Part shown: one piece after another, positions 25,669-35,652 of the stretch
How the letters are laid out: each line of letters opens with the position of its first letter
How positions within the stretch are numbered: the stretch's first letter is position 1
Assembly (NCBI GenBank): GCA_022841745.1
Contig: JALHQW010000050.1
Location: forward strand, 1 to 61,827
Direction of reading: 5' to 3'
DNA: 61,827 nucleotides
Source of the DNA: Saprospiraceae bacterium
Lineage (GTDB): Bacteria > Bacteroidota > Bacteroidia > Chitinophagales > Saprospiraceae
Translations under genes and position numbers: made by a program
Notes under the pieces: model-generated
The model's input: only the letters and a program-made list of their open reading frames with translations
Databases searched by the model: none
What the model was told of the DNA's origin: nothing

Positions 25669-27456
25669 TCATTTCATGGCATCATACACCACCTGCTGCA
25701 CCCGTGGCCGGATGTTCAAGTCGGAAATGCCTGTGTGCGAGCGGTCGGGATAGACCCGGTTGCTCAGGAAAATCACCATTAAATTGGATTGTGGGTCGGC
25801 CCAGAAGAAGGTACCCGTATAGCCCGAATGACCAAAGCTATCCGGGCTGGCCGAGCGGGCCACGTAGCTCTGCTTGGCGTCCCATGTAATGAGCGGCTTA
25901 TCAAAACCAAGCCCCCTTCGATTGCCCTCCGGGCAATATTGGCACCTCGTGAACTCCCGCACTGCCGCCTCGCTCATGTAACGCTCGCCGCCATACTCGC
26001 CCCTATTCAGGTACAGTTGCACCAATTTGGCCAAATCGCCCGCAGAGCCAAACAGGCCCGCATGACCCGACACACCGTTGAGCATGGCCGCTGTCTCATC
26101 GTGTACCGTGCCGTGCACTTGTTGCCTCCTGAAAAACGTGTCCCGCTCCGTTGGCAGGATGCGTTCCTTGGGGTAGCTGCGCAATGGGTTGTACCGAATG
26201 GTGGCCGCACCGAGGGGGGCATAAAACTTGTCCGTCAGGTAACGCTCCAGGGGCTTGCCCGTCAGCCGCTCCACCACTGTAGGGTAGAGGATGAACGAGA
26301 GGTCGGAATAGACATAACCAGGTTTTTCGCTGAGTGGAAGTGTACGTATTCCCTTATAAATCTGGCGTTTATATTTTTTATGCAAAAACAGGCTGTCTGT
26401 GATGCGAATGGGGTAGCGGCCTGATTCGATACTGCGGAAACTGCGCCGCTTCCAGGTGCCGTCCTCGTTCTTGGCTTCCCGCCAAAACACGATGCTCGGC
26501 TTCAATCGGCCATTATGTGCCAACAACTGGCGGTAGGTTACTTCGGCCTTGTCCGATTTTTTGAAAAAAGGCAGGTATTCCTTCAACGGCGCATCGAGGT
26601 CGAACTGGCCCTCGCCGTAGAGCCGCATCAGGGCGGGCAGGGTGCTGGTCACCTTGGTCACGGAGGCGAAATCGTAGATATCATCGGGGCGGACGGGCTG
26701 GAGGCTGTCGTAGGTGTGGTAGCCGTAGGTTTCATGGAAAACGACCATGCCGTCCTTGGCCACGAGCACCTGCGCACCTGGGAAAGCCCATTGGCGGATG
26801 CCCTCCTCCACGATGGCCCGTATGCTGTCGGCCATGAGCTGCCCATCGAGGCCAACGAGGGCGGGCGGGGCGTAGCCGAGGCGGTTTTTTTGCGTAGCAA
26901 TGGGGCCGTCAATGGCGCAGCCCCCGAAAATGGCTTGGGCGGCGAGGGATTGGTGGAGTCTGTCGGTGTCCGGAATTTGAAGCACGGCATCCACTTGCGA
27001 AATGAAGGGAAACTGTTCCAAATGAACTGCTTTACCGAACAATATCAATAATACCCTGCCAGTCCCTGCTGCATAAGGGAGGTATTTGGTAGTGGTTTTT
27101 ATAGGGAAAGATGGTGCATCAATGCTATCGGTATTCAATGCGAAAATGAGAAGGTCGTCAGGGCTGTTGATTTTTCGGAGCGGCGATTCAGGCTTGTAGT
27201 TATTGATTGTTTGCTCAAAAACAGTTTTCTGGCCAAGGCCAAAGATTTGGTAGGTGAACACGCCTTGGTCAAGTTCTCGCAGCGGCAGCAAGCCACGCTC
27301 ATTGCGAAGCAACACAATGGACTGCCGTGCCGACTCCCAAGCGGCCACGTCGCTGTTTTGCGGAGCAAACACCTGCTGGTCGGGCACAGATTGGGCGAGC
27401 AACAGGCCCATTATGCCATTAAAAATCAATGAGAATAGAAGGCAAATTCGTTTCAT
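25669..27456 (-). CDS. Exported beta-lactamase-fold serine hydrolase with an N-terminal GH3-C-like domain
   Basis: A 595-residue secreted protein. After the signal peptide (start at 27456 chosen over 27753), residues 40-200 look like the C-terminal domain of glycoside hydrolase family 3 (ARQSIVLLRNERGLLPLREL, RVLLILFGKAVHLEQF). From about 215 on it is a class C beta-lactamase/penicillin-binding-protein fold: SVTK with Ser265 and Lys268, YSDLSF as the YxN-like motif, and GHSGYTG as the third. Bacteroidota have fusions of a full GH3 enzyme with this fold; here the GH3 catalytic barrel is absent though the signal peptide is intact. Likely role: peptidoglycan or ester hydrolysis in the periplasm. 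Confidence 0.8.
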   Translation of the reverse strand: MKRICLLFSLIFNGIMGLLLAQSVPDQQVFAPQNSDVAAWESARQSIVLLRNERGLLPLRELDQGVFTYQIFGLGQKTVFEQTINNYKPESPLRKINSPDDLLIFALNTDSIDAPSFPIKTTTKYLPYAAGTGRVLLILFGKAVHLEQFPFISQVDAVLQIPDTDRLHQSLAAQAIFGGCAIDGPIATQKNRLGYAPPALVGLDGQLMADSIRAIVEEGIRQWAFPGAQVLVAKDGMVVFHETYGYHTYDSLQPVRPDDIYDFASVTKVTSTLPALMRLYGEGQFDLDAPLKEYLPFFKKSDKAEVTYRQLLAHNGRLKPSIVFWREAKNEDGTWKRRSFRSIESGRYPIRITDSLFLHKKYKRQIYKGIRTLPLSEKPGYVYSDLSFILYPTVVERLTGKPLERYLTDKFYAPLGAATIRYNPLRSYPKERILPTERDTFFRRQQVHGTVHDETAAMLNGVSGHAGLFGSAGDLAKLVQLYLNRGEYGGERYMSEAAVREFTRCQYCPEGNRRGLGFDKPLITWDAKQSYVARSASPDSFGHSGYTGTFFWADPQSNLMVIFLSNRVYPDRSHTGISDLNIRPRVQQVVYDAMK

Positions 27457-27568
27457 CGTTACAAAAGTCCTAATTTTGACAGGCGCTACCAACTTTGGTT
27501 TGCCTATCGGCGTCTTATTGTGGAAATTTGCGCCCGACCGTTTCTTCTCTTGCAGAACCTTGAAAATT

Positions 27569-28222
27569 ATGACGATCAAAAATCTTGGCCTTTTGCTTAT
27601 CGCCCTGCTGTTTTGCGGCACCGTGTCCGCCCAGCGGACGGTGCGTGACAGCAACCTCGTGCAGTTCAGTGGCATGGTGCTCGACGGTACGACTTCCGAA
27701 CTGGTTCCTGTTCCATTCACCAATATCGCCGTGAAAGGCAAGGCACGGGGCACCTATACCGACTTCAGTGGTTTCTTCTCCATCGTGGTGGAAAAGGGCG
27801 ACGTGATGGAGTTCACCGCCGTGGGCTACAAGACCGTGGAATTCCAGATACCTGCTGACCTCAAGGACAGCCGCTACTCCCTCGTGCAACTGATGTCGCA
27901 AGATGCCATCAACCTACCTGAAACGGTCGTGTTCCCTTGGCCGAGCCGGGAGCATTTCAAACTGGAGTTCCTCGCCATGGACGTGACCTCTGAGATGGAA
28001 GAGCGGGCGCTCAAGAACGTGGCCAACGAAGCCATGGAGAGAATGCGCTACTCCGTGCCTTCCGTGGGTGCCGAACATGCTAACTACTACCTGCGCCAAC
28101 AGGCCCGCAGCTACTACCACATCGGCCAGATGCCCCCGATGAACATCTACAACCCCGTGGCATGGAAGCAGTTTTTTGATGCTTGGAAGAATGGGGATTT
28201 TAAGAGGAAGGATAAGAAGTAG
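27569..28222 (+). CDS. Exported protein with a carboxypeptidase-regulatory-like domain
   Basis: A 217-residue exported protein. A signal peptide ending TVSAQ is followed by an Ig-like carboxypeptidase D regulatory domain: FSGMVLDGTTSELVPVPFTN, GTYTDFSGFFSIVV, FTAVGYKT, the same fold as the N-terminal part of SusC-type receptors. There is no TonB barrel. The C-terminal 90 residues are helical and end in a basic tail (WKNGDFKRKDKK). Standalone proteins of this type are common in Bacteroidota, with unknown function. It is divergent from the beta-lactamase-like gene with a 112-bp shared upstream region. Confidence 0.75.
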   Translation: MTIKNLGLLLIALLFCGTVSAQRTVRDSNLVQFSGMVLDGTTSELVPVPFTNIAVKGKARGTYTDFSGFFSIVVEKGDVMEFTAVGYKTVEFQIPADLKDSRYSLVQLMSQDAINLPETVVFPWPSREHFKLEFLAMDVTSEMEERALKNVANEAMERMRYSVPSVGAEHANYYLRQQARSYYHIGQMPPMNIYNPVAWKQFFDAWKNGDFKRKDKK

Positions 28223-28353
28223 GGTAGGCGGCCCTATTGAGCTTTCAACGGGATACATGCTTTTTGCTCGTAGAGGCCGTTTTTGCCGCTAACGCCCATA
28301 CTATAAATCCGGATGATTCGTTTGCCAACGAAAACAACACAAAACACCCGTGT

Positions 28354-28786
28354 ATGCACTCTCCACAATGCTCCGCAACCTTGCCGCCTCTGCTTACCAC
28401 AATCAACTGGGACATCCTTCTGGGCCAGTCCCATGCAAATCGAGACCGTCCCAATGCGCTTTGCTGTCAATTCTTCCGATTAGTTGATTCACATTTCAGG
28501 CAACGGCACAAGGTCGGGTTCTACGCCAAACAGCTTTTTGTCAGTCCAGACCACCTTCGCCAAACCTGCAAGGCCATTACAGGCTATCCGCCATCGCTAT
28601 TCATCACCTCAAGGCTGCTCATCGAATCCGTCCAATTGTTAAGCGGGGGGGGCAATATCCCAAATCGCCCTTGAATTGGGATTTGAGAGCCATCCTCATT
28701 TTTGCCATTTTTTCAAGCGGCATGTAGGTTGTGCACCGCTGGATTTCAGGCGTTCCTTTGGCGGCAATGGAAATTCTCTGATTTAG
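28354..28786 (+). pseudogene. AraC-family regulator interrupted by a frameshift at a run of eight G
   Basis: The frame from ATG 28354 encodes an AraC-type DNA-binding domain: FYAKQLFVSPDHLRQTCKAI and GYPPSLFITSRLLIESVQLL, the first helix-turn-helix. At 28645-28652 there are eight G; after them the frame ends at 28674. If one G is removed, the reading continues as AISQIALELGFESHPHFCHF and FKRHVGCAPLDFRRSF, the second helix-turn-helix of AraC proteins, to a stop at 28784-28786. The repaired protein would be 143 residues, almost only the DNA-binding domain. It may be an on/off slippage site, a pseudogene or a sequencing error. It ends right at the direct repeats before the next promoter. Confidence 0.8.
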
Positions 28787-28841
28787 ACAATTTTCCCTCT
28801 GATTTGGACAAGTTTGGGCTGGTAAGGCTGCATTATTTTTG
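28776..28841 (+). promoter_or_regulatory. Promoter of the toxin locus with AraC-like tandem sites
   Basis: CTCTGATTTAGACAATTTT (28776-28794) and CTCTGATTTGGACAAGTTT (28797-28815) are direct repeats, 17 of 19 identical, 21 bp apart (two helical turns), the arrangement bound by AraC-type activators. The second overlaps TTTG (28813-28816), the -33 box; 17 bp later comes TATTTTTG (28834-28841), the -7 box. The ATG of the CHU_C gene is at 28863. Confidence 0.55.
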
Positions 28842-28862
28842 CAGCACAAAATATTTTCAAAC

Positions 28863-29456
28863 ATGACAAAGACAACAGTTCTCTGCTATGTCCTTCTGGG
28901 ACTCATCACATTTTTTTACTCAGGCATTAGTAGCATCTCTGCGCAACCTACGACCCTTAACCCTTATGAAGGCTGCTGCGGGCTGGAGCCGGTGGTGTTT
29001 ACAGTGGGGGTGGGGAGTGTGTATGTGCCGAATGTAATTACGCCCAACGACGACGGGTTCAACGATATATTTTGTCCGTTCCCTAATGAAAAAATTGCAG
29101 AAGTTACTGGTTTTCAAATATTGGGTGCTGCTTCATTGGAGGTGATATACCAATCACAAGACTTTACCATCACCTATCCTTCGAATGAAATTGAAGTGCG
29201 GCGTAGTTACTGGGATTGCAAAACCATAGATGGGCAACCACATAAAGGCCCTTTTAAGTATCGTATGACAGTTCAAGATGTCACCGGGGTAATAACCATC
29301 ATTGAAGGTATGGCATGTAGCGTGGTGTGCGATACCGATGCAATGATGTTAAAAGATAACCCAAATTGTCATTATTCATCTCAGCGTACAATAGATAGTG
29401 GAAATTTTGACGGGTCTTTTCCTTCTGATGAAAAGAACTGCTTTTCCCAAAATTAA
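28863..29456 (+). CDS. Small exported protein with a CHU_C-like (T9SS type B) domain
   Basis: A 197-residue exported protein. After a signal peptide ending SSISAQ, the only recognisable part is VYVPNVITPNDDGFNDIFCP and the following strand pattern, the start of the CHU_C domain (gliding-motility-associated, T9SS type B sorting). Normally that domain is the tail of a large secreted protein; here it is almost the whole protein, with an extra Cys-rich tail (GMACSVVCDTDAMMLKD). It is the first gene after the AraC-site promoter and is followed after 49 bp by the RHS protein on the same strand, so it is probably the head of the toxin operon. Confidence 0.7.
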   Translation: MTKTTVLCYVLLGLITFFYSGISSISAQPTTLNPYEGCCGLEPVVFTVGVGSVYVPNVITPNDDGFNDIFCPFPNEKIAEVTGFQILGAASLEVIYQSQDFTITYPSNEIEVRRSYWDCKTIDGQPHKGPFKYRMTVQDVTGVITIIEGMACSVVCDTDAMMLKDNPNCHYSSQRTIDSGNFDGSFPSDEKNCFSQN

Positions 29457-29505
29457 AGGCTTTTCATTTTCAATTCTTATTCATTGAAACAAAAATTATC
29501 CAGTC

Positions 29506-32500
29506 ATGCGCTTCATACTCTCCTTCGCCTTTTTCAGCTTCATCTCATTGAGTCAAATAGCTTCTCAGCCATACAATAATGTGACTTATCCAAACCTGTA
29601 TGGGACTGCCACAGGTCAGAGTGCATTTACCCGAAGCATCACTACAACGCTACCTGTGGGCACAGTGGGCGGAGCAGCCGAAGTTTCCCTTTCAGGTGCT
29701 GCAACTTATAATGTTCCCATATCGGTGCCACCGGGCACAGGCGGTATGGTGCCGACGTTAGCTCTATCCTATAGCAGCCAAGGTGGTGATGGTAGCTTGG
29801 GCATTGGCTGGAGTGTGAATGGGCTTTCTGTCATTGCAAGGGTCAACAAAGATCTTTATCACGACACCGAAATAAAACCTGTTCAAGTTGATAACACAGA
29901 CCGTTTTGCCTTGGACGGCAACCGCTTGGTGGCGACTTCGGGCACTTATGGGGCCAACAATACGGTTTATGCCACCATGAGCGAGACTTTTGCAAGAATC
30001 ACTTCTTATGGGGATTTGGGGGCAGGCTGTCCACAATGGTTTAAAGTGGAAACCAAGGAAGGGCTTGTCTATGAGTACGGCAATACTTCAGATTCTAGGC
30101 TGTTGCAAGATGGTGGAGGGGTAAAGGCCATCTTATGGGCCTTGAACAAAGTCACGGATTGCTTTGGCAATTACATGGAATACAAATACAAATCGGATGA
30201 GCGGGATTTTCGCATTGACGAAATCAATTATACTGGCAATGCCAATGCTTCGCCTGCCTTGGCTCCATACAATAAGGTGAAATTTACCTATGGGTATAAA
30301 ACAGACAAGAACACTGTTTATTCCGACGGCAATGCTTTCAATTCCAATTTCTTGGTGACAAGAATTACCATCACCGCCGAGGGAGGAACGGCATTTAAAG
30401 AGTATGAACTCACCTATGGGTTTGACGGCACCCATTCTTATTTGAGGAATATAGCAGAAGCAGGAGATAATGGTGTTCAACTGAATAGTACCATGTTTAA
30501 ATATGGTGATAGGCCGACTAACTTAGCATCTGAATTTTCCGTTGCGCCATCTGGTGTTATCCAAGGTCAGACTGTGGACATTTGGCCTGGCGATTTTAAT
30601 GGAGACGGGGTATCGGATTTGCTTGCAGCAACAAGGAATTATTCTGGTTCGCTCAAATACCACACTAATTTCAAGATATACAAAAAAGACAGTGCGGCAG
30701 GGGCATCATTTACCAACCCACCTAGCACCAACATCACGCTTTTAAACGATTTTGAAGTCATTGATGACACAAAATATCCTAGCAACGCTTACTCATTCAT
30801 TGCAGCTGATTTCAATGGGGATGGGCGGGACGATATTCTGAACACTAGGAAGACCTTGGTAGGCGGGGCAAGGAAGTTAGACTTGGTCAGGATATACTCC
30901 CCAAATTCAGATGCTACAAGTTTAACACCAACGGATTATACTTATGGCGGTACGTACCAAACCGTACACTCCAACGGCAACTACCTTCATTTGGGCGATT
31001 TTGATGGAGACCAAAGAGCCGATTATCTAACGCTGGTTAGCGATGCTTCTTGCTATAAAGTTTTCATTTCCTACAATAATAGTGCGAACAGAAAAGAAGT
31101 CACCATTCCCGGTGGAGGTACTTGCACAGGAGGGCCTTGGGTTAACTCAGATTTTATGTCCGTGCTTGACTTTGATGGCGATGGAAAATCGGAGATAATG
31201 GTGGTTTCGGAAAGCATTACCAAGATTTATACTTTTGACAATTTTTCAGGCACCACTATAAATGCAGATAAGGTTTACGAGGCAGGTTACCCCACAAAAT
31301 GGCACAATATATTCTTGGGAGACTTCAATGGCGACAGGAAAACTGATTTGTTGACCAAAAATAGCACTGCTGGCTGGAACAAGGCCATATCAAAAGGCAA
31401 GAACAGCAGCAACACCTTTGAAACCACCACCTTTACGTTCAGCCAAGCCATTGACCTAAACACCGATGTCTTGGAACTCGCTGATTTTGATGGTGATGGA
31501 AAAACGGATATCCTGCATTGGTATTCTAACGGCACTTCCGCCAGCAAGCTGGATTTATATTACAGCCAAGGAAACACCTTCAAAGCGGTATCAACCTATA
31601 ACCGAAGTTCAGTAGTGCCTTTGGTGGGCAATACTTTCCGCAATTATTATGGCGGAGACTACAACGGTGATGGAAAAACGGACTTGCTGGCCCGGTACGT
31701 TTATACCCAACCCATTGACCTCCTCTACTTCTTTGGCAACTCCAAGCACATGCTCCTGCACAAGGTAGCAAATGGCTTCAACCATTTGACGACTTTCGAT
31801 TACAAATCGTTGGCAGAGGGTGGCAGTTTCTATACAAAAGGCAGTACTGCTACCTATCCAATGGCCGATGTGCAATTTCCGATGTATGCGGCCTCGGCCA
31901 TGACAGTGAGCAACGGGAACGGTGGTTCGAACACAACCGACTATTCCTACCTACATGCAAAGCTGCACCGAAAGGGCAGGGGCTTTTTAGGCTTTTTTAC
32001 CGTCAATGCCACAAATCTGGAGTTGAATCATAGGAAGGAGACCGTGTTTGAATTCAACAATACCTTCTATATGGGCATGGTAACAAGCGTTACTGACCAT
32101 ACCATTACGCCAGTCTCATGGCGCAGCAGGACGACTTACACAAACGGCGTTCAATCCTTGTCGAATGGCAGGTATTGGCAGTATGTTAGCCTTGTTGGCC
32201 AATTTGGAATAGGGGGGGCACAGCCGGGTTATGTGGCTTATACCTATGACGCCTACGGAAATATTACCCAAGCGTATGCAACACAATACAGCATCAACAA
32301 CGATCTGGTAGAAACAAGTACAACTTACTATTCCTATGGAACCTTTTGTGGATGGATACCCTCAAGGTCAACACAGACGTACATATCCGCTACCCGTACC
32401 GGGCAAACAGCCTACAATAAGGTCACAACCCGGGCTTACAGTGCCACCAATGGGGCACTGACGCAGGAGATTGAATTTGCGGATCAAACAAAAGCTGTTA

Positions 32501-35500
32501 CCACCTCCTTAGGTTATGACGTTTTCGGCAATGTTACCAGCGAATCCGTGGCGGCCACTGGGCTGACCACCCGTACTACGACTTTCGCTTATGATACGAA
32601 GGGGCGGTTTGCAACCGCTGTCACCAATCCCTTGTCGCAGACGGCAACGGCAGTTTACAGCCCAAAATGGGGGAAACCAACGAGCCAGACCTCCATCAGC
32701 AATACGACGACGAGCTTTACTTACGACGCCTTTGGGCGGGAAGCAAGCACCACAACCCCAGAAGGCAATACAATTTCAACTACTTATAATTGGGATGTAC
32801 AAGGCACCAACAGTATTGGCGGCACAACAACAGTTTTCAGAATTGAAAATTCGATTCCAGGGAAGCCCGATGTAAAGACATGGTATGACGTGTTGGGCCG
32901 TGAAAAAAGAAAAGAGGTTGAAGGGTTCGCTGCCAATGCTTGGGTTGCTACCACAAAGACTTATGACAGCCAATTCCGATTGGCTACGACTACTTCACCA
33001 TTTTACACAGGAGGAAGTGGCATTGTGACGACGTATGGGTACGATAATTTTGACAGGCAAACGACCATGTCGGTTAACTCGACCATCAATACCAGCATTG
33101 CATACAGTATGGTTAACGGCATATATACGGTGACAACTACCAAGCCCGATGCCACCACGGCAGCACAGGTTACGGATGCTGCCGGAAAGCTGATAAGCGC
33201 GACCGACAATGGCGGTACATTGACCTACGAATACAACAGTGCTGGCAACCAAACCAAAGTGAAGAATGGTACAACCACCCTTGTCACGATGGGCTATGAC
33301 GTTTATGGTCGCCAAACCTCCCTCGCCGATATTGACGCAGGTACGACTACCTATAACTACAATGCTTTCGGCGAACTCGCTTCGCAAACCGATGCCAATG
33401 GGAATACCCATACGATGGCCTACGACGTATTGGGTCGCATCACCTCAAGGGTGGGGCCAGCTTCCGAAGGTACAACCACTTATGAGTATGTGACCGTGAA
33501 CAGCGGCAAGAACCTCATCAAGAAAGTCACGGGTTTTAACGGCATACTACAGGAGTACGTCTATGACACTTACAGCCGAATGACCCAGGACAAGCAAACT
33601 GTGGATGGTACTGCACATACCACCAACTATGCTTACAACAATTTTGGCGACGTAACCTCCGTCACCTATCCTTCCAGCTTCGCCATCAACAACACCTACG
33701 ACGCCAAAGGCTATCTCACCCATATCAAAAATGGCGGCAACACGACCACTTTGTTTCAACCATCTACCTATAACGCCTACGGCCAGATCACTGGCTATAC
33801 CCTCGGCAACGGCATTGCCTCCACCCGAAGCTTTGATGTTTACGGATTTCCGACTAACTTTACTGCCACTGGCAAGCAAAACCTGAACATGAGCTTCAAT
33901 GTGCAGAACGGCAACCTGAACAGCCGCAACGACGTCATCAAGGGAAGGACGGAGACCTTCCTCTACGACAACTTAGACCGGCTCACTTCCGCCACCGTGA
34001 CGGGACAGACTGCCAATACCGTTACTTATGGTTCGGGCGCCTCAACGGGCAATATCGCCACCAAGACCAGTGTAGGTACCTATTCCTATGCCGCTGGCAA
34101 AATACACGCAGTGGCCAGCATCACCAACCCCAATGGCACCGTGCCGACTGGCACCCAGAACATCACCTACACCGCCTACCACCAGCCCAACACCATTACC
34201 GAAGGCGTGCATGAGGTCAACTTCACCTACGGCTCCGACTACGAGCGCCGCAAGATGGTCATCAAGCAAAGCGGCACGGTGCAGAGCACCCGCTACTACT
34301 TCGGCAGCTATGAAAAAATAGATGTTGCTGGCACCATTACCCACCTGCATTATATTGGAAGCGGCGCTGGGCTGGTCGCCATCGTGCGGAAGGTGGGCAC
34401 TGCCGCCGAAACCTATAACTATACCTACACCGACCATCTTGGCTCCATACTCACCGTGACTGACAACGTAGGCGCCGTGGTGGCCGAACAGAACTTCGAC
34501 GCTTGGGGCCGCTCACGCAACCCCAATGACTGGACCTTCACGAGTGTGCCCACACCGCCCTCTTGGCTCATCAGGGGCTATACGGGGCACGAGCACCTGC
34601 CGCAGTTCAACCTCATCAACATGAACGGGCGGGTGTATGACCCGATTTTGGGGAGGATGTTGAGTGTGGATAATTTTGCAATTCAAACTAACACACAAGG
34701 GCTAAATCGCTATTCATATGCTTATAATAACCCTCTAAAATATACCGATCCAAACGGAGAGTGGGTACATATAGTAGTTGGTGCATTAATTGGGGGTTTT
34801 GTTAATGGTATCATTCATGCAGATGAAGGACCGAAAGGGTTTTGGAAAGGATTTGCAATAGGTGCGGTTGCAGGAGCAGTAACCGCTGCTACTGGCGGAG
34901 CGGCTGCAGGGTTGTATTCAGGTGCTGGAGCGGCGGCTGGGGCGTTAACTGGTGCAGGTTCCTCGTCCTTTATCGGTGGGGCCATTGCTGGTGGTACTGG
35001 TGCTGTAGTGGGAAGCCCCTTACAGGCACTTGGAAATCGAGTAGTTTTTAATGACGAGTATTCATGGAAACGATATGGGCAAGACATCGCCGGAGGAGCG
35101 TTGCTTGGGGGTATTTCAGGAGCCGTTGCTGGAAGGGTTGGCAATGCAAAAATTGCTAAAAATACACCTGTTGGTGAAGTGCCAAAATATAAAAATATTT
35201 GGACAGGGAAAGGGGTTGCCGATGGAAGAACAATGTGGAGCCTAAAGAACACGTCTATATACAAGAACCTCAACTATGGATTTGAGGTAGATGGCATATA
35301 TAGGGTTGTAACTCAGGAGAGTATTTCTGAGTTTGCTTACAATCAAGATATTTACGCTTCAGCAAACAACCCTGTATTTAAAGCCCAAGTTGATGAATAT
35401 TTGTCACAAATGATGGATGGTACTTTTGAAGCATCAAGAGGTGCTATGGGAGTTGGAGGTTACACTGTTAATGGTAAAATAGTAATCACAGATGGACATC

Positions 35501-35652
35501 ATAGGGTGACAGCGGCCATAATTCACGGAATGGCGACAGGTGATAGTAACTACACTATATTGAGCGCTTTGATTAACAATGGAAGAATTACTCCATGGAC
35601 ACCCTCCTATGGGTCTTTGAATATTTCACGATTTCCAATAATATGGCGATGA
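29506..35652 (+). CDS. SpvB/RHS polymorphic toxin with ParB-like C-terminal tip
   Basis: A 2048-residue exported protein. Order: signal peptide; SpvB domain (about 50-150: VPISVPPGTGGMVPTLALSY, GSLGIGWSV); seven FG-GAP/VCBS repeats of the type GDFNGDGVSDLL between about 359 and 720; YD/RHS repeats (about 900-1650); RHS core ending GRMLSVDNF, NRYSYAYNNPLKYTDPNGEW near 1710-1753. The last 295 residues differ in base composition: a Gly/Ala-rich hydrophobic pretoxin stretch, then a domain with ITDGHHRVTAAII at about 1994-2006, the pocket motif of ParB/sulfiredoxin-like domains used as toxin tips. The shell is expected to encapsulate and deliver the tip. A small gene overlapping the stop codon is the likely immunity gene. 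Confidence 0.85.
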   Translation: MRFILSFAFFSFISLSQIASQPYNNVTYPNLYGTATGQSAFTRSITTTLPVGTVGGAAEVSLSGAATYNVPISVPPGTGGMVPTLALSYSSQGGDGSLGIGWSVNGLSVIARVNKDLYHDTEIKPVQVDNTDRFALDGNRLVATSGTYGANNTVYATMSETFARITSYGDLGAGCPQWFKVETKEGLVYEYGNTSDSRLLQDGGGVKAILWALNKVTDCFGNYMEYKYKSDERDFRIDEINYTGNANASPALAPYNKVKFTYGYKTDKNTVYSDGNAFNSNFLVTRITITAEGGTAFKEYELTYGFDGTHSYLRNIAEAGDNGVQLNSTMFKYGDRPTNLASEFSVAPSGVIQGQTVDIWPGDFNGDGVSDLLAATRNYSGSLKYHTNFKIYKKDSAAGASFTNPPSTNITLLNDFEVIDDTKYPSNAYSFIAADFNGDGRDDILNTRKTLVGGARKLDLVRIYSPNSDATSLTPTDYTYGGTYQTVHSNGNYLHLGDFDGDQRADYLTLVSDASCYKVFISYNNSANRKEVTIPGGGTCTGGPWVNSDFMSVLDFDGDGKSEIMVVSESITKIYTFDNFSGTTINADKVYEAGYPTKWHNIFLGDFNGDRKTDLLTKNSTAGWNKAISKGKNSSNTFETTTFTFSQAIDLNTDVLELADFDGDGKTDILHWYSNGTSASKLDLYYSQGNTFKAVSTYNRSSVVPLVGNTFRNYYGGDYNGDGKTDLLARYVYTQPIDLLYFFGNSKHMLLHKVANGFNHLTTFDYKSLAEGGSFYTKGSTATYPMADVQFPMYAASAMTVSNGNGGSNTTDYSYLHAKLHRKGRGFLGFFTVNATNLELNHRKETVFEFNNTFYMGMVTSVTDHTITPVSWRSRTTYTNGVQSLSNGRYWQYVSLVGQFGIGGAQPGYVAYTYDAYGNITQAYATQYSINNDLVETSTTYYSYGTFCGWIPSRSTQTYISATRTGQTAYNKVTTRAYSATNGALTQEIEFADQTKAVTTSLGYDVFGNVTSESVAATGLTTRTTTFAYDTKGRFATAVTNPLSQTATAVYSPKWGKPTSQTSISNTTTSFTYDAFGREASTTTPEGNTISTTYNWDVQGTNSIGGTTTVFRIENSIPGKPDVKTWYDVLGREKRKEVEGFAANAWVATTKTYDSQFRLATTTSPFYTGGSGIVTTYGYDNFDRQTTMSVNSTINTSIAYSMVNGIYTVTTTKPDATTAAQVTDAAGKLISATDNGGTLTYEYNSAGNQTKVKNGTTTLVTMGYDVYGRQTSLADIDAGTTTYNYNAFGELASQTDANGNTHTMAYDVLGRITSRVGPASEGTTTYEYVTVNSGKNLIKKVTGFNGILQEYVYDTYSRMTQDKQTVDGTAHTTNYAYNNFGDVTSVTYPSSFAINNTYDAKGYLTHIKNGGNTTTLFQPSTYNAYGQITGYTLGNGIASTRSFDVYGFPTNFTATGKQNLNMSFNVQNGNLNSRNDVIKGRTETFLYDNLDRLTSATVTGQTANTVTYGSGASTGNIATKTSVGTYSYAAGKIHAVASITNPNGTVPTGTQNITYTAYHQPNTITEGVHEVNFTYGSDYERRKMVIKQSGTVQSTRYYFGSYEKIDVAGTITHLHYIGSGAGLVAIVRKVGTAAETYNYTYTDHLGSILTVTDNVGAVVAEQNFDAWGRSRNPNDWTFTSVPTPPSWLIRGYTGHEHLPQFNLINMNGRVYDPILGRMLSVDNFAIQTNTQGLNRYSYAYNNPLKYTDPNGEWVHIVVGALIGGFVNGIIHADEGPKGFWKGFAIGAVAGAVTAATGGAAAGLYSGAGAAAGALTGAGSSSFIGGAIAGGTGAVVGSPLQALGNRVVFNDEYSWKRYGQDIAGGALLGGISGAVAGRVGNAKIAKNTPVGEVPKYKNIWTGKGVADGRTMWSLKNTSIYKNLNYGFEVDGIYRVVTQESISEFAYNQDIYASANNPVFKAQVDEYLSQMMDGTFEASRGAMGVGGYTVNGKIVITDGHHRVTAAIIHGMATGDSNYTILSALINNGRITPWTPSYGSLNISRFPIIWR

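Larger units (their letters stand above)
25214..25669. repeat. 456-bp interval bounded by inverted repeats that abut both stop codons
   Basis: AGTTGGCAGTTCGACA (25214-25229) and its exact reverse complement (25654-25669) stand at the ends of this non-coding interval; similarity continues inward (GGCAGTCAGTC and the complementary side near 25598-25635). The left arm starts at the base after one stop codon and the right arm ends inside the other. Inside are a terminator (25280-25315), the second cruciform element (25328-25471) and short GTCGAACTGGC/CTGTCGAACTG repeats. Confidence 0.6.

Noticed and set aside
28237-28353. TTG start for the AraC frame
   Set aside because: The added residues show no AraC features; the ATG at 28354 lies just before the DNA-binding part.
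30583-31700. FG-GAP repeats considered as integrin-like adhesion gene
   Set aside because: They lie inside a SpvB/RHS protein where such repeats form part of the toxin shell.
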